Source: Chromatocurvus sp046260765
GTDB taxonomy: Bacteria; Pseudomonadota; Gammaproteobacteria; Pseudomonadales; Halieaceae
NCBI GenBank assembly: GCA_046260765.1
Contig: JBHEOO010000001.1
Location: forward strand, 62,001 to 126,000
Direction: 5' to 3'
DNA length: 64,000 bases
Part shown: positions 26,167-36,846 of the stretch, one piece after another
Numbering within the stretch: the stretch's first letter is position 1
Layout of the letters: every line of letters starts with the position of its first letter
The notes under the pieces: generated by a model
What the model saw: the letters and a program-made list of their open reading frames with translations, nothing else
Told to the model about the DNA's origin: nothing
The model's database searches: none
Translations under genes and position numbers: made by a program

Positions 26167-28404
26167 TCATACCATTCCGGGGCTGTCGTCTTTTGCATCT
26201 TCGCTCACGTCGCCACGCAGCAATTGCCTGGCAGCGCTGACAATCCCGTCGCGGTCGGGCAGCACCGTGTAGGCGGCATCGCCGAGGGGAATGAAGCTGT
26301 CCAGCGCAGTGATTCTCGCGGCACGCACCCCGGGCAGCGATTCCTGCAGCAGGGTCATCAGTGCCTCGCTCACCGATCCCGAGCGGCGGCACTCATCCAC
26401 AATGAGCACGCGCTCGCAATGGCGCAGCGCCTTCAGCAAAGATGCCTCGGGCAGCGGTTGTAGCCATCGCAGATCTACTAAAGTGGCATCAACGCCATCC
26501 TCGTCCCGCAGTGTCTTTGCGGCCTGCGTCGACAGGAAATAGCCGTTGGCGTAGCTCACAATGGCCAGCGCATTGCCGCTGCCGGTAGTGTGCACGGAGC
26601 CGGGTGCGATGCGTTCCTGCATGACAGGCGACTGGTACGGGCCGGCCCAGAGATTGTCGTCGGGACTGAACAGGTCGGTCGTCATGTACAGGGCGATAGG
26701 TTCGAGGAAGACGACAACCCGTTGCTCACGGTGAGCGAGATCCACACAGGTGCGCAGCAGCCCCGCGGCCTCGCGACCCGAGCTGGGTGTTACCACCAGC
26801 AGGCCCGGAATGTCGCGCAGGACCGCGATGGAATTGTCGTTGTGAAAATGGCCACCGAAGCCCCTCTGGTAGGCGAGTCCGGCGATGCGCACCACCATGC
26901 CGTTGCTGAACTGCCGGTTGGAGAAGAAGGGAAGGGTCGCCGCTTCACCACGCAGCTGGTCCTCCGCATTGTGCAGATAGGCCAGGTACTGGATTTCGGG
27001 AATGGGCAGATAGCCGCACTGGGCGAGGCCGATCGCAAGCCCGAGAATGCTTTGTTCGTCGAGCAGCGTGTTGGTTACCCGCGCCGGGCCGAACTTGTCG
27101 AGGAGCCCACGAGTGACGCCGTAGACGCCACCTTTCTTTGCGACGTCCTCGCCAAAGACAACGGCGTCAGGGTATTGCAGCATCAGGTCTGCCAGCGCGA
27201 GATTGATGTGCCGGGACATGCTCAGGGGCCGATCGAACTGCCGGGATTCGCGTCCGAACAGTGTGGCGCGACGCTGCTCGTCCGGCACTGCCGGCGCCGG
27301 GGCCCTGTGCGGTATTGGCAGCAGACTCGCCATGACGTCTTTGCTGCTGCTCAGCCGCGGACGGGTGACGACCTCCCGGGCAAGTGCCTCGATGCGTTGC
27401 TCCTCTTGCTGATACCTGTCGACGATGTCTGCGGCAGTCATCAGGCCGCGGTCAATCAGCGTGCTTGCGGATAAAAGCAGTGGATCGAGCGCCTCGTCCC
27501 CGGCGATCTGCGCGGCACTGCGATAGCCTGTCTCGGCGTCCGTGCCGGCGTGACCCAGCAGCCGCACAGTGCGGAAATGCAGGAAAGCCGGGCGCCGGTG
27601 CAGGCGCACATAGTCGCGCGCAAGGCAGGCCGCGCGATAGGTATCCAGCAGGTCACGCCCGTCGCAGCTGATGTAGTGCAGGCCGGGCCGCGCGCGGACG
27701 CTGGCCTCGACCCAGCCCGCCGGCGTCGGCGTCGAAATGCCGATGCCGTTGTCTTCGCAGACCAGCAGCAGGGGCATGGGTGAGCCCTGAAACGCCGCCC
27801 ACGCCGCCGTATTGAGTGCGCCCTGTGTTGTGGAGTGATTGAGGGACGCATCGCCGAAACTGCAGATCGCCAGGCTGTCGGCGGCCAGACCCACGTCGCG
27901 GTGCGCCACGCGGCGGTACAGCCCCAGGGCATGCGCCGTGCCCATGGCCTTCGGCAGATGCGACGCTATGGTGCTGGTCTGCGGTGGAATCCAGTGTTTG
28001 CGTGAACCAATAACCTTGTGGCGGCCACCTGATACCGGATCCTCAGCGCTTGCGGTGAAGGCGAGGAGGGCATCGCGCACCGCATCGCCGCTGGGCCGCT
28101 GGCGATGACGTGCGAGGGCAAAAGCGCAGCTGCGGTAGTGCAGAAACGCAGGATCGTCGACACGCAGCGCTGCCGCCACCGCGGCATTGCCTTCATGCCC
28201 CGCGCTGCCAATCGTGTAGAAACTTTCGCGATTACGCGCCATGCGCCGCGACACGATATCCAGCAGACGACTGCTTATCTGATCCTGAAAAAGCCCGATT
28301 AACGCGTCATTGCCGAGCGCTGTGTCCAGCGGCGACGGTGGCGGCAGGCGGCGCTCGCTGAGGCACGCGAGGAAGGCCTCATGCAGGTGTTCCGAGGGCG
28401 TCAT
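26167..28404 (-). CDS. 2-oxoacid dehydrogenase E1 component, alpha and beta subunits fused
   Basis: The 745-residue protein joins a full E1-alpha part (about 1-345) to a full E1-beta part (about 385-720). The ThDP-binding segment GDASLNHSTTQGA...CEDNGIG is in the alpha part and VVFGEDVAKKGGVYGVT with DEQSILGLAIGLAQ in the beta part. This fits the thiamine-dependent branched-chain 2-oxoacid dehydrogenase group. No E2 or E3 is encoded next to it. In its operon, downstream of a lysine 6-dehydrogenase-like and a piperideine-6-carboxylate dehydrogenase gene, 2-oxoadipate is a plausible substrate; branched-chain 2-oxoacids or 2-oxobutyrate are alternatives. The exact substrate cannot be read from sequence. 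Confidence 0.88.
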   Translation of the reverse strand: MTPSEHLHEAFLACLSERRLPPPSPLDTALGNDALIGLFQDQISSRLLDIVSRRMARNRESFYTIGSAGHEGNAAVAAALRVDDPAFLHYRSCAFALARHRQRPSGDAVRDALLAFTASAEDPVSGGRHKVIGSRKHWIPPQTSTIASHLPKAMGTAHALGLYRRVAHRDVGLAADSLAICSFGDASLNHSTTQGALNTAAWAAFQGSPMPLLLVCEDNGIGISTPTPAGWVEASVRARPGLHYISCDGRDLLDTYRAACLARDYVRLHRRPAFLHFRTVRLLGHAGTDAETGYRSAAQIAGDEALDPLLLSASTLIDRGLMTAADIVDRYQQEEQRIEALAREVVTRPRLSSSKDVMASLLPIPHRAPAPAVPDEQRRATLFGRESRQFDRPLSMSRHINLALADLMLQYPDAVVFGEDVAKKGGVYGVTRGLLDKFGPARVTNTLLDEQSILGLAIGLAQCGYLPIPEIQYLAYLHNAEDQLRGEAATLPFFSNRQFSNGMVVRIAGLAYQRGFGGHFHNDNSIAVLRDIPGLLVVTPSSGREAAGLLRTCVDLAHREQRVVVFLEPIALYMTTDLFSPDDNLWAGPYQSPVMQERIAPGSVHTTGSGNALAIVSYANGYFLSTQAAKTLRDEDGVDATLVDLRWLQPLPEASLLKALRHCERVLIVDECRRSGSVSEALMTLLQESLPGVRAARITALDSFIPLGDAAYTVLPDRDGIVSAARQLLRGDVSEDAKDDSPGMV

Positions 28405-28441
28405 GTCTGCAGCCTGCCTGGGTGAGCCGGGAGCATGCGCA

Positions 28442-29961
<1,520 letters not shown>

Positions 29962-29965
<4 letters not shown>

Positions 29966-31062
29966 GCCGCGATCTCCGTAGAAGTTTCCTGTGCAAAGTT
30001 ACAGCCAAAGCGGTTGCGGATAAATGCGTCGAAGGGAATATCTTCCTGCCGTATGAGGCCGCTCTGTGGCAGGGTACCGTCCGCCAGAAGGTCCAGCACC
30101 GCGCAAACGCCGGATGCCGTGGTTATCTGAATCGCACTGCGCTGGCGGCCATTGATCTCCCGCCCATAGACTTTATTGACGTAGGACTGCTGCTCGAACA
30201 CGCCATTGCGTGTGCCGCTCACCGTCACAAAAATCAGCACCACATCCTGCAGGGTCATGGGCAGCGCCTGTTCCATCAGCTCTTTCAGCAGCTCCTGCCT
30301 GTCCTTCAGACGAAGATCGTTGAGCAGCATTTTCATCATGTCCCGATGTCCGACATAGCGCACGCTACGATAGTTTAGGTTGCGTACCTTTCCAGCAAGG
30401 GTTTCGCAAAGGGTGCCCAGGCCTCCTGAAGTGTTGAATGCCTCGTAGTCCATGCCATCCAGTGAGAAGGTCTCGAGCTCTTCCAGCGGTGGCACGCTGA
30501 CAAGCTCACCCTCGACAATGGCCTCGCAGGGTTCGCAATACTCGTTGATCAGGCCCTCGACGGACCAGGTAATATTGTATTTGAGGGCGTTTGATGGGTA
30601 GCGGGGCAGCGCGCCAACGCGCATGTGCACATTCTGCAGGGTGTCGAAGCTGCGTGTCAGGTCATGGGTGACCATGGTAATAAAGCCCGGCGCCAGGCCG
30701 CTCTGGGGTATGAAAGCTCTGTCGCTCGATTCCGCGAGCTCTCTCACAATGCGCGTTGAGGCGACGTCCTCCGTCAGATCGAGGTAGTGAATGCCGGCGG
30801 CGGCAGCGGCTCTGGCAACCGCTGCAGTGAGCTGGTAGGGCAGTGCATTGATTACCGCAAAGTGTCCCTGCATTGCATCGGTCAGCGCCGCGTGATCAGT
30901 GACATCGACTTCAAGTGTGGTGATCGCCTCGTGTGGCGGCAGGGTCGCCAGGCTGGCCTCGCTCAGATCTGCAACGGTGACGGTGTAGTCCCCGCTTGCG
31001 GCGAGGAATTCGCTGATAACGCCGCCAATTTTCCCCGCGCCAACCAGTATTATGTTTTTCAT
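29962..31062 (-). CDS. lysine 6-dehydrogenase-like / saccharopine dehydrogenase family oxidoreductase
   Basis: The 366-residue protein has an N-terminal Rossmann fold (VGAGKIGGVISEFLA) and the saccharopine dehydrogenase C-terminal-type fold, with SGLAPGFITMV and YNITWSVEGLINEYCEP. Its size matches stand-alone lysine 6-dehydrogenase (about 360-385 residues) better than a bifunctional LKR/SDH. Lysine 6-dehydrogenase converts lysine to piperideine-6-carboxylate, the substrate of the ALDH encoded directly downstream. A saccharopine dehydrogenase is the alternative, but no lysine-ketoglutarate reductase gene is seen. It is divergent from an Lrp/AsnC regulator with about 120 bases between starts. 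Confidence 0.82.
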
Positions 31063-31181
31063 TTCCGCTCTCCCGGATCACATGTCCAGCTTCAGACTAT
31101 CTCTGGGTCGCGTCGAAAAACAGACGCAAAGCTGCTAATTTGACAGAGCAAACCCGCCATAACGCCGGAAAAACCCTCATT

Positions 31182-31613
31182 ATGCTAAGCAAGGACCTCG
31201 ATGACGCGTTACTGCAGCATCTTAAGCAGAACGCCCGAGTCACTATCGCCCGCTTATCGCGACTGCTTGGTGTGTCCCGGAGCACGGTGACCGATCGCAT
31301 TGAACGGCTGGAACAGCGCGGGATCATTCGTGGCTATACGGTGGTGCTCGGGGACGAGGCCGGGCGCCGCCGCGTGCGTGCGCACATCATGGTCAATGTC
31401 TCCGCGGGACTGGCGAACAGCCTGGTACGGGAATTGCGGCGTATGCCCAGCATATTGCGCGCTTATGCGGTGAGCGGTATCTACGATCTGATTGTGGTGG
31501 CGGAGGCGGATTCTACCGAGGAGCTGGATGAGGTTCTCGACAGGGTACGTGAGATGGATGGGGTTGAGAGCACGCTGACCAGCGTGGTGCTGTCGACGAA
31601 GTTTGAGCGTTGA
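31182..31613 (+). CDS. Lrp/AsnC family transcriptional regulator
   Basis: The 143-residue protein has a helix-turn-helix (ARVTIARLSRLLGVSRSTVT, about residues 18-40) and an AsnC/RAM ligand-binding domain (about 55-140, ending VESTLTSVVLSTKFER). The ATG at 31182 is chosen; the frame is open to a TTG at 31140. Lrp/AsnC regulators bind amino acids and often act on a divergent gene. Here the neighbour is the lysine 6-dehydrogenase-like operon, so lysine or a degradation product is the likely effector. This is inference from position. Confidence 0.9.
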   Translation: MLSKDLDDALLQHLKQNARVTIARLSRLLGVSRSTVTDRIERLEQRGIIRGYTVVLGDEAGRRRVRAHIMVNVSAGLANSLVRELRRMPSILRAYAVSGIYDLIVVAEADSTEELDEVLDRVREMDGVESTLTSVVLSTKFER

Positions 31614-31662
31614 TGGATAGTTGGTGGGATCAGGTCTGCGCGGGACCCGGGAACATCTGATA

Positions 31663-31739
31663 TGGTGCCGACAGGGTGATTCGAACACCCGACCCACGCA
31701 TTACGAATGCGTTGCTCTACCGAACTGAGCTATGCCGGC
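31663..31739 (-). tRNA. tRNA-Thr (anticodon CGT)
   Basis: On the minus strand the gene reads from GCCGGCA at 31739 to TGTCGGC, discriminator A and an encoded CCA ending at 31663. The D arm (AGCTCAGTTCGGTAGAGC), anticodon stem-loop with CGT in TTCGTAA (anticodon bases 31703-31705) and T arm (GGTGTTCGAATCACC) all fold normally. The acceptor stem has one G-T pair. The sequence closely follows E. coli thrW-type tRNA-Thr(CGT), which reads ACG. No integrase or att duplication is nearby. Confidence 0.96.
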
Positions 31740-31753
31740 GACACGGGATGCGA

Positions 31754-31782
31754 AGTCTAAAGAAAGCGCTCATGCCTGACAA
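31754..31782 (-). promoter_or_regulatory. sigma70-type promoter of tRNA-Thr
   Basis: On the minus strand, TTGTCA (31782-31777) is separated by exactly 17 bases from TAGACT (31759-31754). The -10 element ends 14 bases before the mature tRNA 5' end, with a GC-containing discriminator between them. The spacing and match are good for a stable-RNA promoter. Confidence 0.7.
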
Positions 31783-31817
31783 GCGCTCCTTGCCACTGCA
31801 AGAACAGGAGAGATCTG

Positions 31818-32255
31818 ATGTACAACACGATTCTGGTTCCGGTAGACGGTTCCACGCATTCCCTGGCAGCGCTGGATATCGCCAGCGAACTGCTCTCCGG
31901 GGAGTCACCGACGATTCACCTTCTCAATGTCCCCGAACTGCCACCATTGGAGGGACACGTGGGGCTGTGGACTCAGGGCGGCGCAGGCGGACAGATCAAG
32001 GACGCGATCGAGGCAGATGCACGCAGAATTCTGGCGGAGGCCGAGGGGACGGTGAAGACGCCGGGCGTCCAGTTCAGGCATCATCTGTTCTGGACGCCAC
32101 CCGCCATGGCGATCGTGACGGCGGCAGAGGATCTCAATGTTGACGCCATCGTTCTCGGCAGCCGCGGTCTGGGTAGTCTGAAGGGGCTGATTATCGGCAG
32201 CGTTTCGAACAAGGTGCTGCACAGCGCAAAGTGCCGGGTCGTGCTGGTGCACTGA
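31818..32255 (+). CDS. universal stress protein, UspA family
   Basis: The 145-residue single-domain protein begins MYNTILVPVDGSTHSLAAL and ends with the ATP-binding signature GSRGLGSLKGLIIGSVS followed by KCRVVLVH. This is the nucleotide-binding UspA subgroup. The exact stress role is unknown. An AGGAGA Shine-Dalgarno at 31806-31811 sits six bases before the ATG. The gene stands alone, divergent from the tRNA-Thr, and is followed by a large perfect inverted repeat. Confidence 0.93.
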   Translation: MYNTILVPVDGSTHSLAALDIASELLSGESPTIHLLNVPELPPLEGHVGLWTQGGAGGQIKDAIEADARRILAEAEGTVKTPGVQFRHHLFWTPPAMAIVTAAEDLNVDAIVLGSRGLGSLKGLIIGSVSNKVLHSAKCRVVLVH

Positions 32256-32268
32256 ACGCCTTGTCTTA

Positions 32269-32325
32269 GTACCGCAACACATAAATTCGCAACATTTCAG
32301 CGCGAATTTATGTGTTGCGGTACTT
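32269..32325. repeat. perfect 23-bp inverted repeat (possible bidirectional terminator or mobile remnant)
   Basis: Positions 32269-32291 and 32303-32325 are exact reverse complements across 23 bases, with an 11-base loop. Each arm begins or ends with AGTACCGCAACACATAAA or its complement. It lies between the convergent UspA and D-threonine aldolase-family genes. There is no clean T-tract after either arm (TTCGG on one side, AGACAAGG on the other), so it is not a textbook intrinsic terminator, although its position suggests transcription stopping. Confidence 0.75.
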
Positions 32326-32369
32326 CGGGCCGGTTTCGCCGGAATACCCAGGGTACGCCAATCCGCACT

Positions 32370-33557
32370 CTACCAGCCGCGAGTCCGCGACCAGCGATCA
32401 ATAATGCGGTTGTCGTTACCCACAACAACGAACTCATCAAACTGGGCAGCGGTGGCGCAGGCGTGGTTCGGCAGAATGCGCAGTAGTTCGCCCAAGGGGA
32501 GTCGATCGTAGGGCAGCGCCGCGTCGCTTTTTCGCCGGCTGATGATGCCGTGCTCCTGGTTGACACCTGAGACCACCAGGTCTTCCAGCGGCCGGCTCTC
32601 ACTATCCAGCACTGCGCCATAGCCATAATCCACCGGCTGGTCCTGCGTACCGCGATCGCGCGACATGGCCATCCAGCCACCATCGGTAATCGCCAGGTTC
32701 CGTTCCTTCTGATAGCCCGACACGCTAACCAGCACTGAAAGGGCGATGTCAGCCTGCTCACACACGCCGATGCCCGTCATGACGAGGTCGAAGAAAACAT
32801 ACACGCCGGCGCGAACTTCCGTCACGCCGTCAAGGTTATCGATGGCGAAGGCGGTGGGGGTGGACCCGATCGACACCACAGGGCAGGCAATGCCGTCCGC
32901 GCGGATTCTTTCTGCCGCGGCAACGCTGGTGTCGCGCTCCTGACGGGCCAGCGCCAGCAAGGATGTCGCGTCCCGGCAGCTGTAGGACTCACCGGCATGC
33001 GTCATGACTCCCACCAGTTCGCAGTGGCGACTGGCGGCGATGACTCGAGCGATGTCGAGCAGGCTGTCGTCGTCAAAGCGCACGCCCGAGCGGTGTCCGT
33101 CGCTATCCAGCTCGATCATTACCCGGTGGGTTACCCTGCGATTCTCGGCGTCCGCGGCAACGGCTCTGGCGATCTCCACGCTATCGAGCACAATCTTCAG
33201 ATCGCAGCCGCGCCGCGTCAGGTCGGCAACCGCTGGCAGCTTCGCGGGAACAATCCCCACCGCGTAGAGAATATCGCTGTAGCCGTGTTCAAAGAAATAT
33301 TCAGCCTCCGCGAGGGTGGAGACGGTAATACCGTTGACGTGACCCCCGGCGATGATTGCCTCGGTCACCTGAATACATTTATTGGTCTTTACATGCGGCC
33401 TCAAGGTGCCGTTCAGACTCGCCATGTGAGCGGCGAGTCTGTCGATATTCCTGTGCATGCGCTGCAGATCGAGTAGCAGGCAGGGTGTGGTCAGGTCGCT
33501 GAGCGACCGGGTGTCAGTGTGAGGGCTGCTCAAGGCCTGTACTCCGCTCGACGACAT
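32370..33557 (-). CDS. D-threonine aldolase / D-serine dehydratase family (DSD1, alanine racemase-like fold) PLP enzyme
   Basis: The 395-residue protein has the alanine racemase-type N-terminal barrel with the PLP lysine in RPHVKTNKC (Lys57) and a C-terminal metal-binding pair in PNHACATAAQ (His-x-Cys), the zinc/metal site of D-serine dehydratase and D-threonine aldolase. It likely cleaves or dehydrates a D-3-hydroxy amino acid; which one is not decidable. The ATG at 33557 is chosen because it lies just after the end of the upstream M24 peptidase gene (20 bases); a longer frame starting at 33620 would overlap that gene. The two are probably cotranscribed. Confidence 0.87.
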   Translation of the reverse strand: MSSSGVQALSSPHTDTRSLSDLTTPCLLLDLQRMHRNIDRLAAHMASLNGTLRPHVKTNKCIQVTEAIIAGGHVNGITVSTLAEAEYFFEHGYSDILYAVGIVPAKLPAVADLTRRGCDLKIVLDSVEIARAVAADAENRRVTHRVMIELDSDGHRSGVRFDDDSLLDIARVIAASRHCELVGVMTHAGESYSCRDATSLLALARQERDTSVAAAERIRADGIACPVVSIGSTPTAFAIDNLDGVTEVRAGVYVFFDLVMTGIGVCEQADIALSVLVSVSGYQKERNLAITDGGWMAMSRDRGTQDQPVDYGYGAVLDSESRPLEDLVVSGVNQEHGIISRRKSDAALPYDRLPLGELLRILPNHACATAAQFDEFVVVGNDNRIIDRWSRTRGW

Positions 33558-33577
33558 ACACCCGGACGAAATCTCTC

Positions 33578-34996
33578 TCAGCGGATCAGGTAAAATGATT
33601 CCTGTCTTCCAAGCACCCACTCCCAGCCGTCATCTGTCAGCACAGCATCCTCCTCCATGGAAAACCGCACCGGCTGGTTGTCCCACTCGGGCACCGGGTG
33701 GGTTACGTTCAGTTCTACCGAATGCCAGGTGCTGGCACGGAAGGGCAGCTCTCCACGCACAGGTACGCCGTCCTGGTAGTCGGTCATGCCCAGCGGCACG
33801 CCGGCGCCGTGACCGTGGTAGCCGATGGAGTGCCAGTAGATGGTGGCGTCCAGTTCCTCCTCGCGTGCTGTGGCGAGTGAAGCGGCGAGGGCGTCATTAC
33901 CGCTGCGTCCCACTTGCGACTCGGTGAGGGTGATGTCCTGCAGGCGCATGGAGGCCCGCAGTCCGTCTCTGAGTCCCTTGGGCGGCTCAACCTCGCCGGG
34001 TCGCAGGACATAGGCGTTATGCTGGGTGTCTGTGGCAAAGCCCAGGTACTGTATGCCGAAGTCGGTCCACAGCATGTCGCCGCGCTGGATCACCGCATCG
34101 CCACTGAACTTGCCTTCAACGCCCTTGCGCTGAATGCCGACGGAGGGATGGAACCAGCCATCGAGGCCGTACTCGGCGACTTGCTGGCGCATCCACCAGC
34201 GCACGTCATCGGCGGTGGTCACGCCGGGTACAATGACCTCGTTGGAAAAGGCGCGACCGATAATGGAATGCGCCACCCGCATGATGTGACGGTAGGCATC
34301 GGTTTCCTCGGGGAGCCGTTTTTCCAGCCAGCCAACGGTCAGCATTTCAGCACTGACGATACGGTCGGTGTAGTCCTCGAGCGATGTGAAAAGTGCGTCG
34401 CGCTGGGTGGCGGTCAGCCCGTCAGCATGGTTCCAGCGCTCTGACATGTTGATGCCGATCCTGCCGGGGTTGCGTTCCTTCACCAGTTCGCGCAGACCCT
34501 CGAACTGCTTTTCGTTGTGCGTTGGTACAACCGTATACAGGTTCTGGTAGTCAAAGCGACCTACGGAAAGTGCTTCAACCCCCTCTTCCTCGCCCCGGTC
34601 ATGGAAGACCAGAATGGTTCGGCGACGCGAAGAGTAGGTTTCAAAGGGTGCGAGCGAGCGGAACACCGGGTCGTCGTTGTACTCCCTGGAGACGATGATC
34701 CACATATCGATGCCCTCGCGGCGCATGATCTCCGGGAGAATCGTCTTGAAACGCTGCTCCAGCCAGCCGCGCACCAGCGCAGACTGCTCGCGATGCGTCA
34801 GCACCCGCTCTTCTGGAACAAACGCCGATGCCATGGGCACAACGAAGCCCGGCTCGTAGGGACTTTCTGTATTCTGTGCAACGCCGGTCATCGATACTGT
34901 GAGTACTGCCGCTGCGATACAGGTTTGCGAAAGCGCGCGGCGCAGTGCGGCGATCATCGTGTTGCGACGTACGTTATGCATTGTTGTATGACTCAT
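33578..34996 (-). CDS. exported M24 family metallopeptidase (Xaa-Pro aminopeptidase-like)
   Basis: The 472-residue protein starts at the ATG 34996, which follows AAAGGA. It has an N-terminal signal peptide (about 1-40, ending near TGVAQNTES) and a creatinase-like N-terminal domain. The C-terminal pita-bread domain keeps the metal ligands: the Asp pair in LWTDFGIQYLGFATDTQ, His in IGYHGHGAGVPLG, and Glu residues in SVELNVTHPVPEW and RFSMEEDAVL. It should act in the periplasm or outside the cell as an aminopeptidase or proline dipeptidase. It is upstream of the D-amino acid enzyme gene, which fits peptide or amino acid scavenging. Confidence 0.87.
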   Translation of the reverse strand: MSHTTMHNVRRNTMIAALRRALSQTCIAAAVLTVSMTGVAQNTESPYEPGFVVPMASAFVPEERVLTHREQSALVRGWLEQRFKTILPEIMRREGIDMWIIVSREYNDDPVFRSLAPFETYSSRRRTILVFHDRGEEEGVEALSVGRFDYQNLYTVVPTHNEKQFEGLRELVKERNPGRIGINMSERWNHADGLTATQRDALFTSLEDYTDRIVSAEMLTVGWLEKRLPEETDAYRHIMRVAHSIIGRAFSNEVIVPGVTTADDVRWWMRQQVAEYGLDGWFHPSVGIQRKGVEGKFSGDAVIQRGDMLWTDFGIQYLGFATDTQHNAYVLRPGEVEPPKGLRDGLRASMRLQDITLTESQVGRSGNDALAASLATAREEELDATIYWHSIGYHGHGAGVPLGMTDYQDGVPVRGELPFRASTWHSVELNVTHPVPEWDNQPVRFSMEEDAVLTDDGWEWVLGRQESFYLIR

Positions 34997-35126
34997 TGGC
35001 TGGTTCCTTTCGTTCACGCACTTGCGTGTTGAGTGGTTTTTGTCGTGGCAGATCTGCACCGTGGTCGACGCTACCGATTATCCTGGCGAGAAAATCAGCC
35101 AGAGCACAGGTTCTTGATCCGGCGCT

Positions 35127-36311
35127 TCAGCGATTGCGCCCCAGACGCTCATGGGCATCAACCCACTCGTTCTGGCGCGTTTCCTTGTCGACCCGCGTCG
35201 CGGCGCCAAGGGACAGCTCCCCGGCTACCACAAGGCCTGCGGCGATTTCTGCCAGCTTGTAAGCCTTGCCCTTGCCGTGACAATCCATGATTTCCAGGCA
35301 CTCTCGCTGCGTTGGCAGATTAGTGCCACCGCCGTAGGTCGCAAGTATCAGCGCTGGCAGTGTTATGGAAAAGAAGTAGTCGCCCTCGCGGGTAACGCGG
35401 TTATAGACCGTGCATTGGTTCGACTCGCCGATATTGGCGATATCCTGCCCCGTGGCCAGGTAGAGCGCTGCCAGACCGTTCGCGGGGTGCGCTGCATTGT
35501 TGGACGAGTGGCTGAGGAACGACGCCAGCGTGGTGATGCCCTGGCCATAGTGCATGGCCTCTGGCGTAATTCTCAGGTTGCGCTCAAGCACATCTCTGGG
35601 GATGGTGATCTCCGCGGTAACGCGTCGGCCACGACCTTTAAGGGAGTTAACCGCTGACGTGCGTTTCTCCGTGTCAAAGTTACCGGAAAGCAGGTAATTC
35701 TTCAGCGCAGGGTAGTTTTCCCGGATCCACTCGCAGGCGACAAATGTGGCGCGACTGGTCATATTCTGGCCTGCCGCATCGCCGGTGGTGTAGTCAAAAC
35801 GCGTGTAGATAAAATTGTGGGCGTTGTAGTGTTCGATCTCGATCAGCTTGCCAACCGAGGTTGTGGTCTCTGCGACTGCTTTTATCCTCTGGAAATTCTC
35901 CACCAGCCAAAGCTCGAAGTCTCTCGCATCACGGGCATTGCGAAAGACAAAGCAGGGCGCGCGCTGCATGGCCTCGCCAGCGACTGTGGTCATCACGCCG
36001 CCGCTCTCGCGAATGACTTTCATGCCGCGGTTATAGCTGGCCAGCATTGTGCCCTCAACGGTCGCCATCGGCACGTAGAACTCGCCCCTGGCATGTTCAC
36101 CATCAATCAGCAGGGGCCCTGCCAGACCAATCGGAACCTGTGCCACACCGAACATGTTCTCTATGTTGCCGGCCATAGCATGAGCTTCAAAGGAAAACTG
36201 TCGGGTGTGCTTGAGTCTGGCGGGCGTATTTTCTTCGATAAAGGCCTGGCGCTCCGCAATAATTTCGGGGCTGTAGTCGTTATCGGATGATCTCGGGATG
36301 CGTTTGCTCAC
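35127..36311 (-). CDS. hydroxymethylglutaryl-CoA reductase, class I-like
   Basis: The 394-residue protein matches the catalytic part of class I HMG-CoA reductases. The catalytic set is intact: Glu86 in TVEGTMLASYNRG, Lys216 in NFDTEKRTSAVN, Asp290 in ATGQDIANIGES, and His387 near the C-terminus in VDAHERLGRN. ENMFGVAQVPIGLAGPL and TYGGGTNLPTQ are also typical. The cofactor-loop motif that is usually DAMGMN reads DAAGQN (178-183). It normally makes mevalonate from HMG-CoA with NADPH. No other mevalonate-pathway gene is in the window, so biosynthesis and degradation are both open. No membrane anchor is present. Confidence 0.88.
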   Translation of the reverse strand: MSKRIPRSSDNDYSPEIIAERQAFIEENTPARLKHTRQFSFEAHAMAGNIENMFGVAQVPIGLAGPLLIDGEHARGEFYVPMATVEGTMLASYNRGMKVIRESGGVMTTVAGEAMQRAPCFVFRNARDARDFELWLVENFQRIKAVAETTTSVGKLIEIEHYNAHNFIYTRFDYTTGDAAGQNMTSRATFVACEWIRENYPALKNYLLSGNFDTEKRTSAVNSLKGRGRRVTAEITIPRDVLERNLRITPEAMHYGQGITTLASFLSHSSNNAAHPANGLAALYLATGQDIANIGESNQCTVYNRVTREGDYFFSITLPALILATYGGGTNLPTQRECLEIMDCHGKGKAYKLAEIAAGLVVAGELSLGAATRVDKETRQNEWVDAHERLGRNR

Positions 36312-36474
36312 GAAGCCTCTCCGTTGTTAACAGGCAAATACGTTACGCAAGGGCCGCATAACCGTCAATGTTGGTCGACAACAGGTTCAGTAAGCACTGG
36401 CCGCTTCGTTTCTGCCCTTGCGGCTGATGCATCACGGGTTCAGCGTTTCCGCACTGATGCGCGCTCGCTGGCGA

Positions 36475-36846
36475 TCAACCGAAATGGAAAAACGCGATCT
36501 TGTTGCCATCGGCATCGCGCACGTAGGCGCCGTAGAACACGTCGGGAATTCGCTGACCCGGTGCGCCATCATCACTGGCGCCGAGTTCGAGGGCCTTGTG
36601 GTAGAGCGCATCGACATTTTCCTTGGAACCGGCGGTGATCGCCAGCATGTTGCCGTTGCCCGGATGCGGCGCCTCATCATTGTAGGGTGTGCAGACCGCG
36701 AGCATCGGTTCGCTCATTCTCTTGCCGATGAAGGCGATGCGGTCCATTTCCATCAGGACTTTTGCGCCGAGGCTGGCGAGTAAACCGCTATAGAATGCCT
36801 TGGCCTTGTCCATTTCTGTAACGCCAACGGTGACGTATCCGATCAT
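36475..36846 (-). CDS. VOC (glyoxalase/bleomycin resistance) superfamily protein
   Basis: This 123-residue protein starts MIGYVTVGVTEMDKAKAFY at the ATG 36846, preceded by AGGAG at nine bases. The two beta-alpha-beta-beta-beta units of the VOC fold are visible, ending in the common YVRDADGNKIAFFH strand with its acidic metal ligand position. Similar small proteins are glyoxalase-like or act in antibiotic or thiol metabolism, but no substrate can be named. A longer frame to 37083 runs into the divergent gene and is not supported. Confidence 0.88.
   Translation of the reverse strand: MIGYVTVGVTEMDKAKAFYSGLLASLGAKVLMEMDRIAFIGKRMSEPMLAVCTPYNDEAPHPGNGNMLAITAGSKENVDALYHKALELGASDDGAPGQRIPDVFYGAYVRDADGNKIAFFHFG

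Noticed and set aside
26590..27474. 294-codon plus-strand frame
   Set aside because: It is a shadow of the E1 gene and has no recognisable domain.
31663..31739. tRNA-Thr as an integration site for a mobile element
   Set aside because: There is no integrase gene and no duplicated tRNA 3' end within the window.
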